A stretch of DNA of 64,000 nucleotides from Comamonas testosteroni (GTDB lineage Bacteria > Pseudomonadota > Gammaproteobacteria > Burkholderiales > Burkholderiaceae_C): NCBI RefSeq assembly GCF_000761245.1, contig NZ_AWOR01000068.1, positions 62,001 to 126,000 of the forward strand. Direction: 5' to 3'. The notes beneath the pieces were generated by a model, which did no database searches, was not told where the DNA came from, and worked only from the letters and a program-made list of their open reading frames with translations. Made by a program: the position numbers and the translations under genes. This document shows, one piece after another, positions 38,351 through 47,664 of this stretch (the stretch's first letter is position 1; each line of letters begins with the position of its first letter).

Positions 38351-39070
38351 TCAGCCGCCGGCTGCCTGGCGCAGGGCTTCAAGGTCGTGGATGGTCACGC
38401 GCCCGTAGGCCGCATTGATCACGCCCATCTGCTCCAGCGTGCGCAGCTCCTTGTTCACGGTCTGGCGCGAGACCGCCACCATGGCCGCCAGATCGCCCTG
38501 CGAGATGCGCAGGCTCACGGCCTGGCCGCCTTCGATGGGCTTGCCGTGGATCAGCGCCAGCCGCACCAGCGCATCGGCCACATGGTTGGCGGTATGGCCC
38601 AGAGCGCGGCGCTGCTGGGTGGCAATCTGCTCGTGCAGGCGCTCCAGCACCAGCATGCAGACATCGCGCCACAGCGCCGGATGCGCATCCAGCACGGCCA
38701 TGAACGCCCCGCCCGGCAGGTGCACGAGCACCGTGCCCTCCTGCACCACGAAGTGATAGACGAAGCGGGTGTTGCCCAGCATGCGCACCAGGCTCAAGAT
38801 CTCTCCGGGGCCGTGCAGGGACAGCACGAAGCGCACGCCCGCCGCATCCACGCCCTCCACCGCCAGACGCCCCGAAGCCACCACCAGCACCTCGCGGCGC
38901 GATCGCTCGCCGACCATGAGGGGCGTTCGCTTGTCATAGCGCCTCAGCCGCGCCACGGCCACCACTTCGTCCAGCACGTCATCCGGCCAGTGCCTCATCA
39001 GCGGGCACAGCCTCAGGGCTCGCCGTATCAGCGCCACGGAATCGGCTTCAGGGTGGTGTTTGCGAGGCAT
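38351..39070 (-). CDS. CRP/FNR-family transcriptional regulator
   Basis: The ATG at 39070 gives 239 residues. A cyclic-nucleotide-binding-type sensor domain (VVASGRLAVEGVDAAGVRFVLSLHGPGEILSLVRMLG) is followed by the dimer helix and a winged helix-turn-helix (ISQGDLAAMVAVSRQTVNKEL, about residues 185-206). FNR-type iron-sulfur cysteines are absent, so it is more CRP-like. It is divergent from the porin/catabolic operon, and the only strong dyad in the gap has CRP spacing, which makes that operon its likely target. Confidence 0.88.
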   Translation of the reverse strand: MPRKHHPEADSVALIRRALRLCPLMRHWPDDVLDEVVAVARLRRYDKRTPLMVGERSRREVLVVASGRLAVEGVDAAGVRFVLSLHGPGEILSLVRMLGNTRFVYHFVVQEGTVLVHLPGGAFMAVLDAHPALWRDVCMLVLERLHEQIATQQRRALGHTANHVADALVRLALIHGKPIEGGQAVSLRISQGDLAAMVAVSRQTVNKELRTLEQMGVINAAYGRVTIHDLEALRQAAGG

Positions 39071-39129
39071 GGATCTGTGTGCGCGGAAAAACAGGCTCCG
39101 GGTTAGTCCCGGGCTCGAGTGCCGCCAAT

Positions 39130-39145
39130 TGTCAAAGCGTTGACA
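39130..39145. promoter_or_regulatory. CRP-geometry palindrome between regulator and catabolic operon
   Basis: TGTCA-N6-TGACA is a perfect dyad within TTGTCAAAGCGTTGACAG (39129-39146). It has the TGTGA-N6-TCACA architecture of CRP sites with a different half-site. It is 60 bases from the regulator start and 92 from the porin start. Confidence 0.55.
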
Positions 39146-39236
39146 GAGTGCCAACCGCACTGGTTCGGATAGTAGCAGTCACACCGCAACGCAAGGCTGT
39201 GCGCCCGTGCAAAAGCACAAACACAGGAGACATATC

Positions 39237-40301
39237 GTGAAGCACAAACAATGGCTGGCCGCCGCAGGCTGGGCCATAGTCGGCAGTGCCGCCTGGGCCC
39301 AGAGCAGCGTGGAGATCTTCGGCGTCATGGACGTCCATCTCAACAGTGCCCGATCGGGGGCCACACGGCTGACACGCCTGGAAGACGGCGGCAGCGCCGC
39401 CTCGCGCATAGGCTTTCGCGGCTCCGAGGAACTGGGTGGCGGCTGGCGCGCCCATTTCATGCTCGAGGCCGGCGTCACTCCGGACACCGGCATGGGCACC
39501 ATTCCCGGCCCTTCCCTGGCCTTCACCCGCCAGTCCTTCGTCGGCCTGAGCGCGCCCTGGGGCCACATCGATATGGGCCGCATGTACACGCCCATGTTCA
39601 GCGCCCTGTTCCGCGCCGATCCATTCGGCATGAATTCACTGTTCTCTCCCACCAACCTCGGCTATAGCACCGACGGCCAGCCCCGCCTGAAGGCCTTTGC
39701 CGCGCGCGGCAGCAATCTCGTGCGCTACCGCCTTCCCGAGGGCCAGCCCTGGGTGCTGGACCTGGCCTACTCCTTCGGCGAGGTGCCCTCGCCCAACAGC
39801 AACAACGCCCGGCTCTACGGCGCCACCGTGGGCTGGAGGCAGAAGCCCTTCTTCGTGGCCTACAGCGTCCAGAACTCCACAGAAGGCAGCGCGGCAGCGC
39901 CCGTGGCCACGCCGCGCACCAGCCGCTACCAGACGCTGGTGGCCAGCTGGGAGGCCATGCCTGCGCTGCGCCTGAGCGGCAGCTACAGCCGCGGCAGCAT
40001 CAACCAGGCCGGTACGGGCGACGCCCGCCTCCTGCAGCTGGGCACGGAGTGGAGTGCGACCTTCACGTCCAAGGTGCTGCTGTCGGTGGCACGCCGCAAG
40101 GTCGACGGCTCCGAACGCCGCCAGACCGCCTGGACCCTGGGCTACGACTACCACCTGAGCAAGCGCACCACGCTGTACGCGCGCTGGCTGCAACTGAGCA
40201 ACGGGGGCGGCTCCTCGGTATCCATCGCCAACGTTCCCGTGGTGGCCGACAGCGGCAACAGCGTGCATTCGCAGGCACTGGGCGTGCGCCACAACTTCTG
40301 A
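39237..40301 (+). CDS. Gram-negative porin (Omp-C/OmpU-like, Burkholderiales type)
   Basis: The likely start is GTG at 39237, 7 bases after AGGAG, giving 354 residues with a signal peptide (AAAGWAIVGSAAWAQ). SSVEIFGVMDVHLN is the typical first strand, and SRIGFRGSEELGGGWRAHFMLEAG is characteristic of Burkholderiales trimeric porins. The C-terminus HSQALGVRHNF ends in the terminal Phe required for barrel insertion. It heads the operon and would admit its substrate to the periplasm. Confidence 0.9.
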   Translation: MKHKQWLAAAGWAIVGSAAWAQSSVEIFGVMDVHLNSARSGATRLTRLEDGGSAASRIGFRGSEELGGGWRAHFMLEAGVTPDTGMGTIPGPSLAFTRQSFVGLSAPWGHIDMGRMYTPMFSALFRADPFGMNSLFSPTNLGYSTDGQPRLKAFAARGSNLVRYRLPEGQPWVLDLAYSFGEVPSPNSNNARLYGATVGWRQKPFFVAYSVQNSTEGSAAAPVATPRTSRYQTLVASWEAMPALRLSGSYSRGSINQAGTGDARLLQLGTEWSATFTSKVLLSVARRKVDGSERRQTAWTLGYDYHLSKRTTLYARWLQLSNGGGSSVSIANVPVVADSGNSVHSQALGVRHNF

Positions 40302-40313
40302 CAGAGGAACTTC

Positions 40314-42470
40314 ATGCAGCCATCAATGGACTTCGATTTCGCCGGGCTGGACGCCCTGTTCTCGCCACGCTCCATCGCCGTCGTCGGCGCCACCGACTCG
40401 CCGCAGCGCATAGGAGGCATTGCGCTCGACTACCTGCTGCGCTTTGGCTACACGGGCCGGCTGCATGCCGTGAACCCGCGCTCGGCCACGGTGCAGGGCC
40501 TGCCCGCCCACGCGCGGCTGACCGACATCCCCGAGCCCGTGGACCTGGCCATCGTGGCCGTGCCCCAGGCCCATGTGGCCGCGGTGCTTGAGGACGCGGC
40601 CGCGGCCCGCGTGCGCTCCATGGTGCTGTTCTCGTCGGGCTTTGCCGAAACCGGCGCCGAAGGCGCAGCCGCCCAGCAGGCCCTGCAGGAACGCGCCCGC
40701 GCTGCCGGCATACGCCTCATAGGCCCCAACTGCCTGGGCTTCATGCGCCCCGGCCACCAGACCTATGCCACCTTCTCGCCCGCCCCCAATGCGGGCCGCG
40801 TCAAGCCCGGGCGCATAGGCCTGATCAGCCAGTCCGGGGCCTTCGGAGCCTATGCCTACAGCATGGCGCGCGAGCGCGGTCTGGGCCTGTCCCTGTGGGC
40901 GACCACGGGCAACGAAGCCGACGTGCAGCTGGCCGACGGCCTGGCCTGGCTGGCTCGCGATCCGCAGACCGATGTCATCATGGCCTACATGGAGGGCTGC
41001 CGCGACGGCGAGCGCCTGCGCGCGGCCCTGGCGCTGGCGCGCGAGCGCGGCAAGCCCGTGATCATGTTCAAGGTGGGCACCAGCGAGCTGGGCGCGGCTG
41101 CGGCCGCCTCGCATACGGCATCGCTGGCCGGCAACGATGCCGTCTATGACGCCGTGTTCCGCCAGTACGGCGTGCTGCGTGCACACACCATCAGCGACTT
41201 CTTCGCGCTGGCAGCCAGCGCCTCCATCGCGCCGATTCCGCGCAACCGATCCCTGGGACTTCTCACCGTCTCGGGCGGCGTGGGCGCCATGATGGCCGAC
41301 GACGCCAGCGCCGCCGGTCTCGACGTGCAGCCCCTGTCCGAGGCCGCCCAGCGCCAGTTGCTCGAATGGGTGCCGTTTGCCGCGCCGCGCAACCCCGTGG
41401 ACATCACGGGCCAGGTCACCAACGACGTCACGCTGCTCGAGCGCAGCGCCGAGCTGATGATGCAGGATCGGAACTTCGCGAGCTGGCTGGGCTTTTTCGC
41501 CGCAGGCGGCCTGTCCGACGCGTTCTGGGCCGCGCTGCGCTCCCTGGTGGAAAAGCTGCGCGCCGCCCACCCCGACACGCTGCTGGCCATCTGCACGCTG
41601 TGCTCCGACGCACGCCGCGCCGAGATGGAAGCCCTGGGCTGCCTGGTGTTCTCGGACCCCAGCGCGGCCATACGCTGCATAGGCGCCCTGGCCTCGCTGG
41701 CCGATGCGCCGCTGCCGCCGGCTTCCCCGGCCCAGGCTGCACTGCAGCTGCCTGCGGGCAGCCTGTCCGAAGCCCGCAGCATGGAGCTGCTGGCCAAGGC
41801 CGGCATGCCCGTGGTGCCCCACCAGCTGGTGCGCACCCAGCAGCAGGCGGCGCAGGCCGTGCAGGCCCTGGGCGGCACCATTGCGCTGAAGGTGGCCAGC
41901 GCCGACATCGCGCACAAGTCCGAGGTCGGCGGCGTGGCGCTGAACCTGCGCACGGCCGTGGATGCGAGCGCCGCCTTCGAGCGCATTCTCGCCAGTGCGC
42001 GCCAGGCACGACCCGGAGCGCAGCTGGACGGAGCGCTGGCCGCCCGCATGGTGCACGGCGGCGTCGAATGCATTGCGGGCGTGCACCGCGATCCGGTGTT
42101 CGGCCCGGTGCTGATGTTCGGCCTGGGCGGCATCCACGTCGAAATCCTGCGCGACGTGTCGCTGCGCGCACTGCCCATCACCCGGGGCGATGCCCTGGCC
42201 ATGGTGCAGGAGCTGCGCACCTTCCCCATCCTGGCCGGCGCGCGCGGCAAGCCGCCTGCGGACCTGCAGGCGCTGGCCGATGCGCTGGTGGCCCTGGCCG
42301 ACTTTGCCCAGCGCTGCGGCGACACCCTGTCCAGCGCCGAGATCAACCCGCTGATCGCCCTGCCCCGGGAGCAGGGCGGCTGCGTGGCGGTCGATGCGCT
42401 GGTGATAGGCGCCGACCGCTGCACGGACCCGGCCCGCATGTCCTCTGCCCCAACCCAAGGATTCGCATGA
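40314..42470 (+). CDS. Acyl-CoA synthetase (ADP-forming) / CoA-binding ligase
   Basis: The 718-residue protein combines a CoA-binding domain (SIAVVGATDSPQRIGGIALD, about 20-40), a succinyl-CoA ligase-like domain with the phospho-histidine region SHTASLAGNDAVYD (about 263-276), and an ATP-grasp domain after residue 480 (LAKAGMPVVPHQLV, IALKVASADIAHKSEVGGV). Single-chain enzymes of this type activate carboxylic acids (acetate, pimelate, feruloyl or pivalate-like acids) to CoA thioesters. It directly follows the porin gene and overlaps the next gene by 4 bases. Confidence 0.9.
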   Translation: MQPSMDFDFAGLDALFSPRSIAVVGATDSPQRIGGIALDYLLRFGYTGRLHAVNPRSATVQGLPAHARLTDIPEPVDLAIVAVPQAHVAAVLEDAAAARVRSMVLFSSGFAETGAEGAAAQQALQERARAAGIRLIGPNCLGFMRPGHQTYATFSPAPNAGRVKPGRIGLISQSGAFGAYAYSMARERGLGLSLWATTGNEADVQLADGLAWLARDPQTDVIMAYMEGCRDGERLRAALALARERGKPVIMFKVGTSELGAAAAASHTASLAGNDAVYDAVFRQYGVLRAHTISDFFALAASASIAPIPRNRSLGLLTVSGGVGAMMADDASAAGLDVQPLSEAAQRQLLEWVPFAAPRNPVDITGQVTNDVTLLERSAELMMQDRNFASWLGFFAAGGLSDAFWAALRSLVEKLRAAHPDTLLAICTLCSDARRAEMEALGCLVFSDPSAAIRCIGALASLADAPLPPASPAQAALQLPAGSLSEARSMELLAKAGMPVVPHQLVRTQQQAAQAVQALGGTIALKVASADIAHKSEVGGVALNLRTAVDASAAFERILASARQARPGAQLDGALAARMVHGGVECIAGVHRDPVFGPVLMFGLGGIHVEILRDVSLRALPITRGDALAMVQELRTFPILAGARGKPPADLQALADALVALADFAQRCGDTLSSAEINPLIALPREQGGCVAVDALVIGADRCTDPARMSSAPTQGFA

Positions 42471-43579
42471 AGACCCATCACACCCATGCCCCGGCCGCTG
42501 GCGGCCACAACGACGGCGCCATGCAGGGCCTGCCTGCAGGCAGCTGCGCAGCCGGCTCCACCACCGGCTACACAGGCCTGTCCCGGCGCAGCTGCCTGCT
42601 GCATCTGGCGGGCCTGGCTCCCGCACTCGCTCCCGCATTCGCCCTGGCTCCGGCCGCCGCACGCGCCCAGGGCGGCTACCCCAGCCGGCCCGTGCGCATC
42701 ATCGTGCAGTTCGCGGCAGGCGGCTCCTCCGACATCCTCGCGCGCACCCTGGGCGACGGCCTGTCCAAGCGCCTGGGCCAACCCGTCATCGTGGAAAATC
42801 GCAGCGGCGCGGGCGGCATCATTGGCACGGACTACGTGGCCAAGAGCGCTGCCGACGGCTACACCCTGCTGCTGACCGTGCCCGGCCCCATCGCCGCCAA
42901 CCTGGTGCTGTACAAGAAGCTGCCCTACGACCCGCGCACCGACCTGCGCATGGTCTCGGACGTGGCCGGCCAGCGCACCGTCATGGCCGTGCACTCTTCC
43001 GTGCCTGCCAAGACCTTTGCCGAGCTGATCGAGCTGGTGCGCAAGGCGCCCGGCGACTACGCCATGGGCTCCTGGGGCGCGGGCACGCAGCCGCACCAGA
43101 TACAGGCTTTCATGGAGCGCAAGTACGGCGTCAAGGTGCTGCACGCCGCCTACAAGGGCGAAAGCCCCATGGTCTCCGACCTCATCAGCGGCATGATCCA
43201 GATGACCTCGGCCTCCATCTCCGCGCTCAAGCCCTATATCGAGTCCGGTCGGCTGCGCGCCCTGGCCGTGCCCGGCACCAGCCGCGCGACCGCCCTGCCC
43301 GACGTGCCCACCTTTGCCGAACAGGGCTTCAAGGACGACGTCTACATCTTCATGGCGCCCACCTCGCTGATGGCTCCGGCCAAGACGCCCGACGCCATCG
43401 TCGAGCTCATCGGCCGCGAGGTGGCCGTGGTGATCCGACAGCCCGAGATGCTGCGCCGCCTGAAGGAAATGGGGGCCGACCCCATAGGCAACACGCCCGC
43501 CCAGGCCGCCAGCGACTACCAGTCCTACCTGCCAGTCGCCATTGCGCTGACCCAGTCCACCGGCGTGCAGCCGAACTGA
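42467..43579 (+). CDS. Bug/TctC-family periplasmic binding protein 1
   Basis: The ATG at 42467 overlaps the preceding stop codon. The 370-residue protein has a long N-region (about 40 residues, His/Gly-rich) before the signal peptide core LLHLAGLAPALAPAFALAP. The mature protein begins QGGYPSRPVRIIVQFAAGGSSDILAR, the signature of Bug proteins, with NRSGAGGIIGTDYVAKSAADGYTLL and SGRLRALAVPGTSR following. Such proteins bind carboxylates for TctAB uptake, but no tctA/tctB is present here. It may instead serve as a sensor or scavenger. Confidence 0.9.
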   Translation: MKTHHTHAPAAGGHNDGAMQGLPAGSCAAGSTTGYTGLSRRSCLLHLAGLAPALAPAFALAPAAARAQGGYPSRPVRIIVQFAAGGSSDILARTLGDGLSKRLGQPVIVENRSGAGGIIGTDYVAKSAADGYTLLLTVPGPIAANLVLYKKLPYDPRTDLRMVSDVAGQRTVMAVHSSVPAKTFAELIELVRKAPGDYAMGSWGAGTQPHQIQAFMERKYGVKVLHAAYKGESPMVSDLISGMIQMTSASISALKPYIESGRLRALAVPGTSRATALPDVPTFAEQGFKDDVYIFMAPTSLMAPAKTPDAIVELIGREVAVVIRQPEMLRRLKEMGADPIGNTPAQAASDYQSYLPVAIALTQSTGVQPN

Positions 43580-43634
43580 AGCCCCGCACTCTTTCCCCGA
43601 ACGCCTTCCTGTTCCTTTTGCAAAGGTAGATTCC

Positions 43635-45023
43635 ATGCCCCAGTCCACCACGCCCCTGCTGCAGACGCGCCAGGCCCTGGCCCGCTCCATAGGCCAGGCC
43701 GCCTTCGTCTACGGCTACCCGCTCACCGAGACCTACCGCACCTGCGCCCTGCAGACCGCCGAGCAGGCACGGCTGCGCCCCGGCAGCTCGGCCGGCTCGG
43801 ATGTGCGCGCTCCCATGAATACGCTGCACCATGCGCCGCGCCCTTCCACCCACGAGGACCGCGACGTGGTCACTCCGGCCAACGACCTGCTGTATTCCAT
43901 GGCCTGGCTGAACCTGGAAGGCGGCCCCATGCTGCTGACCATTCCGTCCTCGGCCCGCCATACGGGGCGCTACTTCGTGCTGCCGCTGTACGACGCCTAT
44001 ACCGAGAACTTCGAGAACCTGGGTCCGCGCAACTGCAATCCCGAAGGCGAGACCGTGCTCCTGCTCGGCCCCGGTGGCCAGGTGCCGGCATCGATGTCCC
44101 ATCTGCGCGCGGTGCACTGCCCCTCCCACCTTGTCTGGCTGATAGGCCGCATCCTCGCGGGCGACGAGCGCGACTGGCCCGCGGCACGCGCGCTGCAGTC
44201 GGAGATACGTCTGGAGCCCGCGCCCGGCACCGTGCCTCAGGGACGCCCCGCCGCCATCGCGCACTGGTGCGGCGAGCCCGTGGACGCCATGGCCGCCGCC
44301 TTCGAGAACGGCGAGCCCGCGCAGCAGGTAGCGCCGCGCTTTTTCACCAATCTCTGCCAGGCGCTGGCCGAGGCGCCAGGCCGCATCGAGGACCGCGGCC
44401 TGGTCGCCTGGTTGGGCCAGGCCGGCCTGGTGCCCGGCGTGCCTTTTTCCTGGGAGGCGCTGGACGAGCCCACGCGCGCCGGCCTCATCGAAGGCTTTGC
44501 CGACGGCGTGCAGACCGTGGCGGCCATGGGCAGCAACCGCCGTCCCCGGCCGTGGACCATGACGACCAATACCGGCCGCTACGGCAGCCACTTCCTGATC
44601 CGCGCCCGCACCGCCTACCTGGGCCTGGGCGCGCTGGCCACCACCGAGGCCATCTACTGCGCCTCGCATTACGACGCCGGCCTCGAGCCACTCAACGGCC
44701 AGCAGCGCTATGTGATGCGCTTCGAAGCGGGCGACCTGCCGCCGGCCGATGCCTTCTGGTCCGTGACGCTGTATGACAGCGACCGCTTTCTCTACCCCAA
44801 CGACATCCGCCGCCACGCCATCGGCGACCGCACGCCCGGGCTCCAGTTCGGCGCCGACGGCAGCCTGGAGATACAGATCGGCCACGAGCGCCCCGCCAAT
44901 GCGGCCAACTGGCTGCCCTCGCCCGCCGGGCGCTTCTACCTGATACTGCGCATGTACTACCCGCGCGACGGCGTGCAGAGCTGGCGCATTCCCGCCCTGC
45001 AGGCACAGGCGGTGCACGCATGA
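43635..45023 (+). CDS. DUF1254/DUF1214 protein 1
   Basis: The 462-residue protein has the DUF1254 N-terminal half (FVYGYPLTETYRT, TPANDLLYSMAWLNLEGGPML, GRYFVLPLYDAYTENFENLG) and the DUF1214 C-terminal half (LPPADAFWSVTLYDSDRFLYPND, AIGDRTPGLQFGADGSL, NWLPSPAGRFYLILRMYYP). The N-terminus shows no cleavable signal. No activity is established for the family; it is common in degradation clusters of soil bacteria. The gene overlaps the next one by 4 bases. Confidence 0.85.
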   Translation: MPQSTTPLLQTRQALARSIGQAAFVYGYPLTETYRTCALQTAEQARLRPGSSAGSDVRAPMNTLHHAPRPSTHEDRDVVTPANDLLYSMAWLNLEGGPMLLTIPSSARHTGRYFVLPLYDAYTENFENLGPRNCNPEGETVLLLGPGGQVPASMSHLRAVHCPSHLVWLIGRILAGDERDWPAARALQSEIRLEPAPGTVPQGRPAAIAHWCGEPVDAMAAAFENGEPAQQVAPRFFTNLCQALAEAPGRIEDRGLVAWLGQAGLVPGVPFSWEALDEPTRAGLIEGFADGVQTVAAMGSNRRPRPWTMTTNTGRYGSHFLIRARTAYLGLGALATTEAIYCASHYDAGLEPLNGQQRYVMRFEAGDLPPADAFWSVTLYDSDRFLYPNDIRRHAIGDRTPGLQFGADGSLEIQIGHERPANAANWLPSPAGRFYLILRMYYPRDGVQSWRIPALQAQAVHA

Positions 45024-46384
45024 CCGCCATGACCGCCACCGCAACGGCCGCCGAACTGCAGGCCCTGGCCGAGCAGGCCGTGACCTGGGCCTACCCGCTG
45101 TACGAGATGCGCCGCATGCGCGCGGCCACCTCGCCCCGGCGCACCGAGGCGGGCCATGCCGCGCCCGAAGGCATGCGCTGGTGCAACCTCTTCACCCACG
45201 CGCGCCAGCTGCTGCGCGCCGGCACCAGCCGCGTGGTCACCCCCAACAACGACACGCTCTACACCAATGCCTGGCTGGACCTGGGCGCCGGACCGCTTGT
45301 CATCGACGTGCCCGACACCGCGGGGCGTTACTACGTGCTGGGCCTGCTGGACTTCTACACCAATCCCTTCGCCCACATAGGCCCGCGCCTGACCGGCACC
45401 CAGGCGCGCTCCTTCCTGGTCACGCCGCCGGACTGGAGCGGCGCGCTGCCCGCGGGCTTCGATGCGCCCGGCGCCCACATCCAGGCGCCCACGCGCTGGC
45501 TATGGATCATTGGCCGCATCCTCGTGGACGGCCCCCGGGACCTGGCGATCGTGCATGCGCTGCAGGACGGCTTCAGCGTGGCCCCGCTGGCCGACTGGCA
45601 GGCCGGGCAGGCGGCAGTCGCGCCCGCGCCCCGGGCCTTTGCGCCGGACTGCGACCCGCAGGCCCCGGCCACGGCCGCCCACTTCGCCGCCCAGGTCAAC
45701 GCCGCGCTGCGGGAGAATCCGCCGCCCGCTGCGCAGCGCAAACTGGTGGAGCGCTTTGCGGCCGTGGGCCTGGGCAGCGGCTGCACCGGGCCGAACGAGG
45801 ACCAGACCCTGGTCCTGCAGCAGGCGCTGGACGCCGTGCTGCCGCAGCTGCGCAGCGCACAGTCCGGCGCGAGCCAGGCCTCAGGCTGGATCGTGCCGCC
45901 GCTGGTGATGGACAGCTTCGGCGACGACTACATCACCCGCGCCCAGGTGGCGCTCAAGTACATAGGCATGCTGGACGGGCGCGAAGCCGTCTACCCCATG
46001 GCCTGAACCGATGCCCGGGGCCAGCCCCTGGATGGCGGCGCGCGCTACCGCCTGCGCTTTGCGCCCGGGGCCCTGCCGCCCGTGGACGCGTTCTGGTCCA
46101 TCACCCTGTACGACGCGCGCAGCTACATGCTGGTGGACAACCCGCTGGACCGCTACGCCATAGGCGACCGCAGCACCGGCCTGCGCCGCGACGCCGACGG
46201 CGGCCTGAGCCTGCACATACAGCACGCCGCGCCGCACAGTGAAGCCGCGCGCGCCAACTGGCTGCCCGCGCCCGAAGGCCGCTTCTACCTCTGCCTGCGC
46301 GCCTATCTGCCGCGCACCGACATGCTGAACGGGCGCTACGCACTGCCGCCGCTGCAGCGCCTGAACGATGAACAGGAGACCTGA
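45020..46384 (+). pseudogene. DUF1254/DUF1214 protein 2, interrupted by an in-frame TGA
   Basis: Reading from the ATG at 45020 gives 328 residues ending at a TGA (46004-46006). The same frame continues without break from 46007 to the stop at 46382-46384 and encodes the missing DUF1214 half: TDARGQPLDGGARYRLRF, LPPVDAFWSITLYDARSYML, AIGDRSTGLRRDADGGL, NWLPAPEGRFYLCLRAYLP. Aligned with the upstream paralogue, the stop falls at a single residue (His in the paralogue), with no insertion or deletion. So it is a single nonsense codon, not a frameshift: a sequencing error, a recent inactivation or, less likely, readthrough. Confidence 0.8.
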
Positions 46385-46385
46385 C

Positions 46386-47639
46386 ATGGACAGCAAAGAC
46401 GACGACAAGCCCTTCCTGCTCGTGGGCACGGGCAGCGAAACCGTGGCCCCGGGCCTGCACATACTGCGCGGCCAGGGCCAGTCCTTCGTGGCCGAGACGG
46501 ACGCTGGCCTGGTGGTCGTGGACGCCGGCCCCGGCGGCTCCGTCACCCAGGGCATGATCGACAGCCTGCGCGCGCTCAGCGACGCCCCCGTGCATGCGCT
46601 GTGCTACAGCCATGGCCACATCGGCTACAACGCCGGCGTGTCCCAGTGGCTGGAGCATGCACGCCAGCGGGGCGAGCCCGCGCCTCGCCTCATCGCCCAC
46701 CGCAACGTGCTGCGCCGCCACGCACGCTACCGCGAGACGCAGGCCCTGCAGCACCGCATGGCCGAAGTGCAGTTCAACCGCTCGCCCGGCTTCTTCGAGC
46801 GCCGGCTGGCCATGCACGAGCCCACCGAAACCTTTGACCAGCGCCTGGTCATAGGCAGCGGCGAGCAGCGCATCGAACTGCTGTGGGCTCCGTCCGAGAC
46901 CGACGACGCCATCGCCCTGTGGAGCCCCGCGCAGCGCGTGATCTACGGCGGCGCGGCGCTGCTGGACTCCATTCCCAACATCGGAACTCCGTTTCGCACG
47001 CTGCGCGACACCGTGCGCTGGGCCGGCACGCTCGAAGCCCTGGCCGCGCTCGATCCGCGCATCGCCGTGCGCGAATTCGGCCCCGTGATCGAGGGCGAGG
47101 CCGAAGTGCAGAAGGTGCTCACCCACACGGCCCGCGCGCTGCGCTGGCTGCGCGCCGAAGTGGTCAGCCTCATGAACCAGGGCCTGGGCGAGCAGCAGGT
47201 GCTGGCCCGGATGCACTACCCCGAGGAGCTGTTCGGCGTGCCCTGGATGAAGCCCACCTATGGCGACCCCAGCTACATCGTGCGCGACATCTACCGCTCG
47301 GAAAACGGCTGGTGGGACCGCAATCCCACCACCCTGCACCCCGAGCCGCCCGAGGCCGTGGGCGCCGCCGTGGCCCGGGCCATCACCGACAAGCCCGCCG
47401 TCATCGCCAGCGCCCGGGCCCTGGCCGACGCCGGCCAGTGGCAGCTGGCCCTGCACGTCGTCGACCTGCTGGCCACCGCCCATGGCGACGCGCCCGAACT
47501 CATCCAGGCGCGTGCCCTCAAGGCAGCCTGGCTGCGCGAGCGCGCGGCCCAGGTCGCCAGCTACGTATCGCGCAATCTCTACAAGGTCAGCGCCGACATG
47601 ATCGAGCAAGGCACGCAGGGCCGCTTCGGCATCCGCTAG
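46386..47639 (+). CDS. Metallo-beta-lactamase-fold, alkylsulfatase-like protein with altered metal motif
   Basis: The ATG at 46386 (AGGAG 7 bases before it) gives 417 residues. The fold is recognisable from QSFVAETDAGLVVVDAGPGG, LCYSHGHIGYNAGV and LLWAPSETDDAIALW, and the C-terminal helical part (VLARMHYPEELFGVPWM, DIYRSENGWWDRNPTTLHP, ALAD...ALHVVDLL) is that of the dimerisation domain of SdsA1-type alkylsulfatases. The usual HxHxDH motif reads HGHIGY: the last Asp and His are replaced by Gly and Tyr, so binding of the second metal ion should be impaired. Substrate is unknown. Confidence 0.82.
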   Translation: MDSKDDDKPFLLVGTGSETVAPGLHILRGQGQSFVAETDAGLVVVDAGPGGSVTQGMIDSLRALSDAPVHALCYSHGHIGYNAGVSQWLEHARQRGEPAPRLIAHRNVLRRHARYRETQALQHRMAEVQFNRSPGFFERRLAMHEPTETFDQRLVIGSGEQRIELLWAPSETDDAIALWSPAQRVIYGGAALLDSIPNIGTPFRTLRDTVRWAGTLEALAALDPRIAVREFGPVIEGEAEVQKVLTHTARALRWLRAEVVSLMNQGLGEQQVLARMHYPEELFGVPWMKPTYGDPSYIVRDIYRSENGWWDRNPTTLHPEPPEAVGAAVARAITDKPAVIASARALADAGQWQLALHVVDLLATAHGDAPELIQARALKAAWLRERAAQVASYVSRNLYKVSADMIEQGTQGRFGIR

Positions 47640-47664
47640 CACGCCCGCCATCCAGGAGACATCC

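Noticed and set aside
40323..42662. Open frame of 779 codons on the minus strand opposite the acyl-CoA synthetase gene
   Set aside because: It mirrors a well-supported gene with clear motifs; the translated sequence is Gly/Ala/His/Arg-rich without any recognisable domain, a usual effect of high GC at third positions.
41144..43690. Open frame of 848 codons on the minus strand
   Set aside because: Same reason: it is antisense to the acyl-CoA synthetase and the first Bug protein, with no domain, signal or ribosome-binding site.
46004..46031. TGA as selenocysteine codon, with a small hairpin (46015-46031) shortly after it
   Set aside because: The stem is short, the loop lacks the usual GU, the paralogue has His rather than Cys here, and no selenoprotein family of this type is known.
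45990..46090. Frameshift as cause of the broken DUF1254 gene
   Set aside because: Both parts are in the same frame and align with the paralogue without a gap, so the break is a nonsense codon only.
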